Shown here piece after piece: positions 7,328-14,609 of a stretch of DNA of 64,000 nucleotides. Origin of the DNA: Bradyrhizobium sp. CCBAU 51627 (GTDB taxonomy: Bacteria; Pseudomonadota; Alphaproteobacteria; Rhizobiales; Xanthobacteraceae); NCBI RefSeq assembly GCF_028128765.1, contig NZ_LBJG01000009.1, forward strand, positions 48,357-112,356, read 5' to 3'. Every line of letters starts with the position of its first letter. Position 1 is the stretch's first letter. Both the position numbers and the translations under genes were made by a program. A model generated the notes under the pieces. The model saw only the letters and a program-made list of their open reading frames with translations, had not been told where the DNA came from and searched no databases.

Positions 7328-8316
7328 CAGCGCCCCTTGAACGGCGTTTCCGCAACCGGCGTCAGCGGCGCTTTGCCGGAGAACCAGGACTTGAGGTTGT
7401 CGACCACGAGCTGGTCCATCGCGTTGCGCGTGACGACCGAGGCGGAGCCGATATGCGGCAGCAGCACCACGTTCTGCATGGTCTTGAGTTCATCAGGCAC
7501 GTTGGGCTCGGCCGCGAATACGTCGAGACCGGCGGCGAGGATGGTGCCTGACTTGAGCGCCTGGACAAGCGCGGGCTCGTCGACGACAGAGCCGCGCGCG
7601 ACGTTGATCAGCACGCCGCGCGGGCCGAGCGCTTTCAGCACCTCGGCATTGATCATCTTTTCGGTCGAGGCGCCGCCGGGCACGATCACCATCAAGGTAT
7701 CCACCGCCTTCGCCATCTCGATCAAATCAGGATAGTGCTTGTAGGCAACGTCCTTGGACGGATTGCGGGAGTGATAGACCACCGGCACCAGCGAGGCATC
7801 GAGACGGCGCGCAATCGCCTGGCCGATCCGGCCCATGCCGACGATGCCGACCTTGCGGTCGCGCAGCGAGCCGACGCTGAGCGGATAGTTCTGGGTCTGC
7901 CAGAGGCCCGAGCGCACGTAGCGGTCGGCCTTGATGAATTCGCGCAAGGTCGAGATCAAGAGGCCGATTGCGACATCGGCGACCTCTTCGGTCAGCACGT
8001 CGGGCGTGTTGGTGACGATGATGTTGTGCTCGGCGGCGTATTTGGCGTCGATGTGGTCGTAGCCGACGCCGAAGCTCGCCACCATCTCGATCTTGGGCAG
8101 CTGCGACAGCGAGTCCCTGTCGGCGCGGACGGTGTGATAGGTCACGGCGACACCGCGGATCTTTTCACGGATCGCCGGCGTCAGCCGTTCGAGGTCGCCG
8201 CGAGTCTCGGCCTTGTGCACGACGAAATGATCGGAAAACCCGTTCTCGAGGATCGGCCGCACCGGCCCATAGATCAGAAGGTCGATCTTGTCGGACGAAA
8301 TCGAACCGGTGGACAT
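7327..8316 (-). CDS. D-2-hydroxyacid dehydrogenase, NAD(P)-dependent
   Basis: A 329-residue enzyme of the D-isomer-specific 2-hydroxyacid dehydrogenase family, interconverting a 2-oxo acid and a D-2-hydroxy acid. The nucleotide-binding motif is GIVGMGRIGQAIARRL (around residue 155). The catalytic Arg, Glu and His lie in NVARGSVVDE, FAAEPNVPDEL and LLPHIGSAS. Length and motifs resemble glyoxylate/hydroxypyruvate reductases. Its ATG overlaps the stop of the upstream permease gene by one base, so it belongs to the ABC operon and may act on the imported compound or a product of it. Confidence 0.93.
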   Translation of the reverse strand: MSTGSISSDKIDLLIYGPVRPILENGFSDHFVVHKAETRGDLERLTPAIREKIRGVAVTYHTVRADRDSLSQLPKIEMVASFGVGYDHIDAKYAAEHNIIVTNTPDVLTEEVADVAIGLLISTLREFIKADRYVRSGLWQTQNYPLSVGSLRDRKVGIVGMGRIGQAIARRLDASLVPVVYHSRNPSKDVAYKHYPDLIEMAKAVDTLMVIVPGGASTEKMINAEVLKALGPRGVLINVARGSVVDEPALVQALKSGTILAAGLDVFAAEPNVPDELKTMQNVVLLPHIGSASVVTRNAMDQLVVDNLKSWFSGKAPLTPVAETPFKGR

Positions 8317-9134
8317 CAGCTTTCCTTTCCAAGCGCGCTTTCATGCCAGCGCCGTAAAACGAGGTGGGAAACTACCGCCAGCACCCCATAGATGACAATC
8401 CCGGCCAGCGACAACAGAAGCAGCGCTGCGAACATGCGGGGTATGTTCAATCGATAGCCTGACTCGGCGATCCTGTAGGCGAGGCCCGATCCGGCGCCCG
8501 CTGTTCCCGCCGCGATCTCGGCCACGACGGCGCCGATCAACGACAGACCGCCTGCGATGCGCAGGCCACCCAAAATATAGGGAAGCGCTGCGGGCAACTT
8601 CAGAAAGCGCAAGATCTGCGGCGGTGATGCGCCATAGAGCTGGAACAGGCCGGCGAGGTTACGATCGACCGAATTCAACCCGAGCGTGGTGTTCGACAGC
8701 ACCGGAAAGAAGGCGACGATGAAAGCGCAGACGACGACCGCGGTCTGCTGCTCCAGATAGATCAGGAGCAGCGGCGCGATCGCGATGACAGGCGTGACCT
8801 GGAGCACGACGGCATAGGGGAACAGGGAATATTCCACCCATTTCGACTGGTTGAACAGCAGCGCCAGCGCGATGCCGCCGATGCTGGCCGCGACAAACCC
8901 TTCAAGCGTCGTCAGCAGCGTGGTCGCAAGCGATTGCGACAGCACCGCCCAGTCCTTGATCAGCGTCAGGAAAATCACCGAGGGTGCCGGCAGCACGTAG
9001 GGCGGGATCTCCCGGATGCGGACCACCAGCTCCCAGGCGGCAAGGCCGGCCGCGAACACAATGATGGGCAGCACAAAGCGCACCACGCTTTGCGCGCCTG
9101 CCGGCTTTGCGATGACGGGAGCTTGCGCGTTCAT
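8316..9134 (-). CDS. ABC transporter permease, SsuC/TauC type
   Basis: A 272-residue inner-membrane permease with about six membrane segments. The binding-protein-dependent transport signature (EAA loop) is at GASPPQILRFLKLPAALPYI, around residue 185. The N-terminal tail (MNAQAPVIAKPAGAQ) is cytosolic. The ATG at 9134 overlaps the stop of the ATPase gene as ATGA, which fixes the start; longer upstream readings are ATPase sequence in another frame. It works with the ATPase at 9131 and the binding protein at 10042. Confidence 0.93.
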   Translation of the reverse strand: MNAQAPVIAKPAGAQSVVRFVLPIIVFAAGLAAWELVVRIREIPPYVLPAPSVIFLTLIKDWAVLSQSLATTLLTTLEGFVAASIGGIALALLFNQSKWVEYSLFPYAVVLQVTPVIAIAPLLLIYLEQQTAVVVCAFIVAFFPVLSNTTLGLNSVDRNLAGLFQLYGASPPQILRFLKLPAALPYILGGLRIAGGLSLIGAVVAEIAAGTAGAGSGLAYRIAESGYRLNIPRMFAALLLLSLAGIVIYGVLAVVSHLVLRRWHESALGKES

Positions 9135-9946
9135 AGCGTCGACTGGCCTGAATAAGACGGCGCCAACGCGGCAGAGACGCGTCGGCAATAATCGGAATAG
9201 GCGGCCGAGGTGCGAAACTCCTCGCCGCGCGGCTCGACGGTCTCGATGCGGATGTCGGCCTGAATGCGGCCGGGCCGCGCCGTCATGATCACGACGCGCT
9301 GCGACAGGTACACGGATTCGAACACTGAATGGGTGACGAAGATGACGGTCTTGCCAAGGCTGCGCCACAGCGCGAGCAGATCGTTGTTGAGGCGGAAGCG
9401 CGTGATCTCGTCGAGCGCCGCGAAGGGCTCGTCCATCAGCAGGATATCGGGGTCGGTGACGAGCGCGCGCGCCAGCGACACCCGCATCTTCATGCCGCCG
9501 GACAATTCGCGCGGAAAGGCGTCGGCGAAATCGGCAAGCCCGACGCTGGCGAGCGCCGCATCCGCCCGCGCGCGTCCCTCGGCCTTCGGAATGCCGCCGA
9601 GCTTCAGCGGCAACCGCACGTTTTCGCGCACGCTGGTCCAGGGCATCAGGGTCGGCTCCTGGAACACGAAACCGATACCATGGCCGATTTGCACCTCACC
9701 CTCGTGGCGCGCCACTCGCACGGTGCCCGACGATGCTGCGCTGAGCCCTGCAACCAGCCTCAGCGCGGTCGACTTGCCACAGCCGGACGGACCGAGCAGC
9801 GAGACGAACTCGCCCTTGCCCACGGCAAGGTCGAGCGGACCGAGCGCCACGACGCCATTGTCATAGACCTTCGTCACGCCGCGCAGACTGACGGCGAGCG
9901 CCGTCAGGCTGGCTTCGACAGAGGGGGACGTTTTGTTCTCTACCAT
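9131..9946 (-). CDS. ABC transporter ATP-binding protein, SsuB/TauB type
   Basis: A 271-residue ATPase. Walker A is LLGPSGCGKSTAL (around residue 55), the Q-loop is FVFQEPTLMPW, the signature is LSGGMKMRVSLARAL, Walker B is ILLMDEPFAALDE, and the switch His is in FVTHSVFESVYL. This set is typical of nitrate/sulfonate/taurine-type importers. It is the first gene of the tightly overlapping block ATPase-permease-dehydrogenase-AprI/Inh. The start at 9946 lacks a clear ribosome binding site. The binding-protein gene lies 95 bases upstream, separated by a hairpin repeat. Confidence 0.94.
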   Translation of the reverse strand: MVENKTSPSVEASLTALAVSLRGVTKVYDNGVVALGPLDLAVGKGEFVSLLGPSGCGKSTALRLVAGLSAASSGTVRVARHEGEVQIGHGIGFVFQEPTLMPWTSVRENVRLPLKLGGIPKAEGRARADAALASVGLADFADAFPRELSGGMKMRVSLARALVTDPDILLMDEPFAALDEITRFRLNNDLLALWRSLGKTVIFVTHSVFESVYLSQRVVIMTARPGRIQADIRIETVEPRGEEFRTSAAYSDYCRRVSAALAPSYSGQSTL

Positions 9947-9978
9947 TGAGGGCGGGCTGCTGCGTTTCGGGCAACCTT

Positions 9979-10003
9979 CACCTCTCCCCGTCGGGGAGAG
10001 GTG
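9979..10003. repeat. Intergenic hairpin, 11-bp arms
   Basis: CACCTCTCCCC, a GTC loop, then GGGGAGAGGTG form a perfect inverted repeat between the binding-protein gene and the ATPase gene. It has no trailing T run, so it is more like a dispersed rhizobial palindromic repeat than a standard terminator. In an operon such a hairpin often stabilises the upstream mRNA, allowing more binding protein than ATPase; that role is inferred. Confidence 0.75.
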
Positions 10004-10041
10004 AGCGACGCCGATGTCGCTTGGCCTAAGCTCAGCATGCG

Positions 10042-11064
10042 TTACGGCTTGTTCGGGCGCAGCTCGACGCCGACGCCCTTGTTGACGAAGCGCAGCGTGT
10101 AGGACTTGCGGAAATCGAGATCGCCCTTCACGACGCCCGCCTTCACCATCTTGTTGAAGAAGGAGGTATAGCGATCGTCGCTCATCGCGCCGATGCCGTT
10201 CTTCACGGAGTCGCCGGAATCGACGATGCCGTATTCCTTCATCTTGGCGACGGAGTAGGCGAGCAGCTCATCGGTCATCTCCGGGTTGAGCTTTTTGATC
10301 ATGGCATTGCCGGCAGAATTGTCGCCATAGATGTAATGGTACCAGCCGATCATGGAGGCATCGACGAAGCGCTGCACCATGTCCGCCTTCTTCTCGACGA
10401 GCTCGCGGCGGGTCTCGATCAGGGTCGAATAGGTGTTGAAGCCGGCATCGGCGAGCAGGATGACATTGGGCTTGAAGCCGGCGGCCTTCTCGACCGCGAA
10501 GGGCTCGGAGGTGACGTAGCCCTGCATCGCGCTCTTGGGATTGGCGATGAAGGGCTGCGGATTGAAATTATAGGGGCGGACGTTCTTCTCGCTGAAGCCA
10601 TATTCGGACTTCAGCCACTGGAAGTAGCTGGTCATGCCCTCCTTGGAGACGAACAGCGTCAGCGGCTTGAGATCCTCAATCTTGGTGACCTTCGCATCAG
10701 GCTGCGTCAGCAACACCTGCGGATCTTTCTGGAAGACCGCGGCGATGGTCACGACGGGGACGTTATTCGCCACGGCGTCGAACGACATCAGCGTGTTCGC
10801 AGCCATGAAGAAATCGATCTTGCCGGCGATCAGCAGCATCCGGTTGTTCTCGTTGGGACCCCCCGGAACAATGGTGACGTCGAGCCCGTATTTCTTGTAG
10901 GTGCCGTCGGCGACCGCCTGAAAGAAACCGCCATGCTCGGCCTCGGCGACCCAGTTGGTGCCGAAGGTAACCTTGTCCAGCGTCTCGCTGCGCACCGGCA
11001 GGATCGACACGACAGTGGCGATCAGGCCCGCCGTTAACGCTCGCCGCAGATGAGAGGGGCTCAT
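10042..11064 (-). CDS. ABC transporter substrate-binding protein, NMT1/THI5-like
   Basis: A 340-residue periplasmic binding protein. The start MSPSHLRRALTAGL is chosen at 11064 because GGAG lies seven bases upstream and a clean Sec signal peptide follows, cleaved near VRSETLDK. The mature part opens with VTFGTNWVAEAEHGGFFQAV and contains GLDVTIVPGGPNENNRMLL. This is the NMT1/THI5 fold used for pyrimidine precursors, sulfonates and related ligands. The exact ligand is unknown. It leads the importer operon and is divergent from the creatininase-family gene. Confidence 0.92.
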   Translation of the reverse strand: MSPSHLRRALTAGLIATVVSILPVRSETLDKVTFGTNWVAEAEHGGFFQAVADGTYKKYGLDVTIVPGGPNENNRMLLIAGKIDFFMAANTLMSFDAVANNVPVVTIAAVFQKDPQVLLTQPDAKVTKIEDLKPLTLFVSKEGMTSYFQWLKSEYGFSEKNVRPYNFNPQPFIANPKSAMQGYVTSEPFAVEKAAGFKPNVILLADAGFNTYSTLIETRRELVEKKADMVQRFVDASMIGWYHYIYGDNSAGNAMIKKLNPEMTDELLAYSVAKMKEYGIVDSGDSVKNGIGAMSDDRYTSFFNKMVKAGVVKGDLDFRKSYTLRFVNKGVGVELRPNKP

Positions 11065-11123
11065 GAATGCACTCCGTCGATCGCTTCTAGCCGATGTGAA
11101 AACAACGCGATAAAACCGCAACA

Positions 11124-11164
11124 TATCAGGGGACGCGAACCGGCCGGGCCCGCGTCCCCTGATA
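11124..11164. promoter_or_regulatory. 14-bp inverted repeat in the divergent ABC/creatininase promoter region
   Basis: TATCAGGGGACGCG and its exact reverse complement CGCGTCCCCTGATA are separated by 13 bases. The element lies between the binding-protein gene (start 11064) and the creatininase-family gene (start about 11204). It could be a regulator's operator serving both directions, or an RNA hairpin in a leader. No regulator gene is adjacent, so the cognate factor is unknown. Confidence 0.6.
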
Positions 11165-11203
11165 ACACCAAATTACGTGACAAATTCGGGCAAAGAAACC
11201 TTG

Positions 11204-12010
11204 ATGATGCCTTCCCGCGACTGGACCGAGATCCGCTGGGCCGACGCCGCGCCAGCGGACATTTCGCGCTGGATCGCGGTGCTGCCGCTGGCAGCGACCG
11301 AGCAGCACGGCCCGCATCTGCCATACGAGACCGACGTGCTGATCGGGGAGGCCTATCTTGCGCGCGTGCGGGAGGTGCTGCCCGTGTCCACCCCGGCGAC
11401 GTTCCTGCCCGTCGAACCCGTCGGCATCTCCACCGAGCATATCGACTATCCGGGCACGCAGACGCTGCCGACCGAGATCGCGCTGAAGCGCTGGACAGGG
11501 ATCGGTGCGGACATCGCGCGGCGCGGCTTAAGAAAGCTCGTCATCATCACCAGCCATGGCGGCAACAGCGCAGCGATGATGCTGGTAGCGCAGGATCTTC
11601 GTGCGCATCAAAAGCTGTTCGTGGTGACGACGTCGTGGTCGCGGCTGTCAGGCGCGGAAAAACTGTTCCCGCCGGATGAAGTGCGCCACGGCATTCACGG
11701 CGGCGCGGTCGAAACCTCGATCATGCTGGCGCGCTATCCCGAGCAGGTGCGTGAGGACGCGATCGCGGATTTTCCCGCAAGCAGCATCGCGATGGAGAAA
11801 CAATATCGCTGGCTGTCGACGCAGCGGCCCGCGCCCTTTGCCTGGCAGGCGCAGGACCTCAACGCCAGCGGCGCCGTCGGCAACGCGACGCTGGCCGTCG
11901 CGGAGAAGGGCGAGCAGCTCCTCGACCAGGGCGCGCGCGCCTTCTGCGAGCTGCTGGCTGAAGTCGATAATTTCGACGTGAACAGGCTCGCCAAAGGCCC
12001 CCTCGGCTAG
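11204..12010 (+). CDS. Creatininase family amidohydrolase
   Basis: A 268-residue protein of the creatininase superfamily. Metal-binding features include ATEQHGPHLPYETDVL (around residue 35), TSHGGNSAAMML (around 120) and HGIHGGAVETSIML (around 170). The family includes creatinine amidohydrolase, formamidopyrimidine deformylase (ArfB) and the mycofactocin peptidase MftE, so sequence alone gives only a hydrolase of a cyclic amide, formamide or peptide. The start is uncertain: ATG at 11204 or 11207, or a GTG at 11177. Its divergent position with an NMT1-type importer suggests it processes the imported substrate. Confidence 0.88.
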   Translation: MMPSRDWTEIRWADAAPADISRWIAVLPLAATEQHGPHLPYETDVLIGEAYLARVREVLPVSTPATFLPVEPVGISTEHIDYPGTQTLPTEIALKRWTGIGADIARRGLRKLVIITSHGGNSAAMMLVAQDLRAHQKLFVVTTSWSRLSGAEKLFPPDEVRHGIHGGAVETSIMLARYPEQVREDAIADFPASSIAMEKQYRWLSTQRPAPFAWQAQDLNASGAVGNATLAVAEKGEQLLDQGARAFCELLAEVDNFDVNRLAKGPLG

Positions 12011-12251
12011 CGCTTATCCTCGCGGAATCATTCAGGACTTAGTCGACGTCTCAGTCCACCTCAGGCGCTTCAACCTGGTCCGGCAAGCCTCCGTCCCACT
12101 TGGCACGCGGACCGCCTCGACGCCTGATCCGTGTCCTGCCCCCGACCCGCGCCGCGTCCCCCGGGCCGGATCATCCTTTTTGCACATCGGGAGTTTGTTG
12201 CAGTCCCGTCACAGAAGGATGCGAACCATCGTCTGCGACATTCTGCGCTAG
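12011..12251. other. Intergenic region, nothing recognised
   Basis: This stretch between the creatininase-family stop and the porin promoter region holds no convincing ORF, RNA gene or repeat. It is C-rich in the middle (around 12110-12170). It probably contains only the 3' end of one transcript and the far upstream part of the porin promoter. Confidence 0.5.
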
Positions 12252-12275
12252 TTGCTATTGCGAATGACTAGCAAT
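12252..12275. promoter_or_regulatory. Palindromic operator-like site upstream of the porin
   Basis: Nested symmetry: TTGCTA ... TAGCAA (12252-12257 and 12269-12274), with ATTGC ... GCAAT inside it (12257-12275). The pattern loosely resembles Fur/Mur-type metal boxes of alphaproteobacteria, but no consensus match is claimed. It lies about 165 bp before the chosen porin start and immediately before an ATG at 12277, so that ATG is probably not the true start. Confidence 0.4.
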
Positions 12276-12438
12276 AATGTTCGCAGCAAGTCCAGGGACT
12301 TGGCAAGACCTTGGGATGCAATCGCCTTGCAGCGAGATCATCTCGCCCGGTCGCCTGAACAGCCAGGAGCCTGATGACAGGATCGCCGCGAATTGGCAGG
12401 GATGTCGGGGCGGTCGGGGTGCGGTCGCCTCTGGGGGC

Positions 12439-14439
12439 GTGGTTTTGACGTTGAGTGTTCACCGTTACAGGTATTTGCGGACCGCCGCAGCGCTCGCCTC
12501 GGGCGTGCTCGTGCTGCCCGTCTCCGGCCGCGCTGCCGATTTGCCACTGAAGGGGCCGGCGCTGAAAGCCGTTTATGATTGGACGGGTCTCTATATCGGC
12601 GCGCACACCGGCGTAACCCGTGGCTCTTCCTCCGCAACGCTGACTGACCCCACGGTCGCGACCGACAACAACGCCTTCACCGGCGCGACCGGCGGTGTCC
12701 AGGCGGGCTACAATTGGCGCCTCGACTCAGGCCTCCTGCTCGGCGTCGAAGGCGATATCTCCTTTCCGAACTACCTGCCCTCCAACCACGTCGTGTCGTC
12801 GGCGGTGAACGCGCTGTCGAGCGCCGAGGAGCGATGGGACTATGTCGCAACCTTGCGCGCGCGGCTCGGCTACGCCACCGGCAACTGGCTGTTCTACGCG
12901 ACTGGTGGCGCCGCCTTTGCCGGCGAGCGCTTTCTCGCGACTCCGACAGGCGGCAATGAACAGAAGGTGTTGAACACGCGGTTCGGCTGGACCGCCGGCG
13001 GCGGCGTCGAATACGCCTTCGCGACGCACTGGAGCGCGCGGCTCGAATATCTCTACGGCAAGTTCGAGAACGTGGGCGTCAGCTTCCCCTCGGGCGCGCA
13101 ATATTCGTCCTCGATGGATTTCCAGAGCCTGCGGATCGGCCTCAATCGCAAGATCGATTGGCCGGGCGTACCGACCTACAATCCGAAGTCGGATGTGACG
13201 GACACCGAGTCGAGCCGCTGGGAGATCCACGGCCAGTCGACCTTCCTGCCGCAGGGGCATCCGTCGTTCAGCGCGCCCTACACCGGGCCGAACAGCCTGA
13301 CGACGTCACCGGATTTGCAGGAGACCTGGAGCAACTCGCTCTATCTCAATGCGCGGCTGTGGGACGGAGGCGAGGTCTATTTCAATCCCGAGCTGCTGCA
13401 GGGCTTTGGTTTCAACAACACGACGGGCGCTGGAGGGTTCCCCAATGGCGAGGCGCAGAAATCCGGCTTCCCCTATCCGCACTTCAATGCCTCGCGGCTG
13501 TTCGTGCGTCAGACCTTTGGCTTCGGCGGCGAGCAGGAGGAGCTCACCAGCGGCCAGATGCAGCTCGCCGGCAAAGCTGACGTGTCGCGCCTGACCTTGC
13601 AGGTCGGCAAGTTCTCCGTGGTCGACGTGTTCGATGGCAATTCCTACGCGCACGACCCGCGCAAGGATTTCATGAACTGGTCGATCTGGGCCTCGGGCGC
13701 CTTCGACTATGCCGCCGACAAGCTCGGCCTCGGCTATGGCGCGACCGCCGAGCTAAACCAGAAGCAATGGGCGCTTCGCGCCGGCTACTTCCTGATGGAC
13801 GCGGAGTCCAACTCGAACAATTTCGACATGAATATCGGCCGCCGCGGCGAATATGTCGCGGAGCTCGAGATGCGCTATTCCCTGTTCGGCCAGCCCGGCA
13901 AGCTGCGCACGCTCGGTTTCGTCAACAGCGCCTATTCCGGCAGCTATCGTGAGACGCTGGACAATCCCGCCTTCGGCGTCGACATCACCCAGACCCGCCG
14001 CGGCCGCCTCAAATACGGCTATGCCTTCAACCTCGAACAGGCCGTCACCGACGACATCGGCTTGTTCGGGCGCTGGAGCTGGAACGACGGCCGCAACGAG
14101 ATCATGGCCTTCACTGATATCGACAGCAGCCTGTCCGGCGGCGTCTCGGTCAAAGGCACCAAGTGGGGTCGGCCCGATGACGTCGTCGGCGTCGCCGGCG
14201 CCATCAACAGCCTGTCACACGACCATCGCGACTTCATCGCGGCGGGCGGGCTCGGCCCGCTGATCGGCGATGGCCAGCTCAACTACCGCCGCGAACGCGT
14301 GCTGGAAACCTATTACGCCTATGCGCTGAACAAGGCGCTGACCTTCACCGCCGACTACCAGCTCATCGTCAATCCTGCCTACAACGCCGACCGCGGCCCG
14401 GTGTCGGTTTTCTCAGGGCGCCTGCACGGCGAGTTCTGA
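12439..14439 (+). CDS. Double-barrel porin: Omp25-like beta-barrel fused to OprB carbohydrate porin
   Basis: An outer-membrane protein of about 666 residues. Residues 1-33 form a signal peptide (RYLRTAAALASGVLVLP, cleaved after SGRAA). Residues 40-235 match the Omp25/Omp31-like eight-stranded barrel: YDWTGLYIGAHTG at its start, GGVQAGYNW, WSARLEYLYGKF and LRIGLNRKI at its end. Residues 260-666 match OprB carbohydrate-selective porins (LQVGKFSVVDVFDGNSYAHDPRKDF is split across 413-437), ending in the aromatic residue Phe as outer-membrane proteins do. The start is uncertain: GTG 12439, TTG 12445 or ATG 12277. The latter adds 54 residues unlike a signal peptide. Confidence 0.85.
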   Translation: MVLTLSVHRYRYLRTAAALASGVLVLPVSGRAADLPLKGPALKAVYDWTGLYIGAHTGVTRGSSSATLTDPTVATDNNAFTGATGGVQAGYNWRLDSGLLLGVEGDISFPNYLPSNHVVSSAVNALSSAEERWDYVATLRARLGYATGNWLFYATGGAAFAGERFLATPTGGNEQKVLNTRFGWTAGGGVEYAFATHWSARLEYLYGKFENVGVSFPSGAQYSSSMDFQSLRIGLNRKIDWPGVPTYNPKSDVTDTESSRWEIHGQSTFLPQGHPSFSAPYTGPNSLTTSPDLQETWSNSLYLNARLWDGGEVYFNPELLQGFGFNNTTGAGGFPNGEAQKSGFPYPHFNASRLFVRQTFGFGGEQEELTSGQMQLAGKADVSRLTLQVGKFSVVDVFDGNSYAHDPRKDFMNWSIWASGAFDYAADKLGLGYGATAELNQKQWALRAGYFLMDAESNSNNFDMNIGRRGEYVAELEMRYSLFGQPGKLRTLGFVNSAYSGSYRETLDNPAFGVDITQTRRGRLKYGYAFNLEQAVTDDIGLFGRWSWNDGRNEIMAFTDIDSSLSGGVSVKGTKWGRPDDVVGVAGAINSLSHDHRDFIAAGGLGPLIGDGQLNYRRERVLETYYAYALNKALTFTADYQLIVNPAYNADRGPVSVFSGRLHGEF

Positions 14440-14498
14440 GCGCGCGAAACCCTGGCCGCCCCCAGCCAGGACTTGTGGTCGGCCGTGGTCAAATCCAG

Positions 14499-14590
14499 AC
14501 CGCCGACTATCAATTGATCACAAACCCGGCCTATAAGCTCGGCCATAGGCCGGCTCGATTTTCTCGGGGCGCCTGCACGTCGAATTTCTC
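14499..14590 (+). pseudogene. Relic of a second porin 3' end
   Basis: This sequence closely repeats the last 90 or so bases of the porin gene just upstream. It encodes TADYQLITNPAY, compared with TADYQLIVNPAY at the porin end, and after a frameshift FSGRLHVEF, compared with FSGRLHGEF. The rest of the second copy is gone. It is a vestige of a tandem duplication or of a deleted neighbouring porin. Confidence 0.75.
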
Positions 14591-14609
14591 GCCCCCTGGG
14601 ACTGGCCGC

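Noticed and set aside
10004..11203. TPP riboswitch for the THI5-like importer
   Set aside because: No thi-box core (CTGAGA with ACCTGA partner) was found upstream of the binding-protein gene.
12277..12438. Longer N-terminus for the porin from the ATG at 12277
   Set aside because: The added 54 residues are not a signal peptide and the ATG directly follows an operator-like palindrome; a start near 12439 leaves a proper signal sequence.
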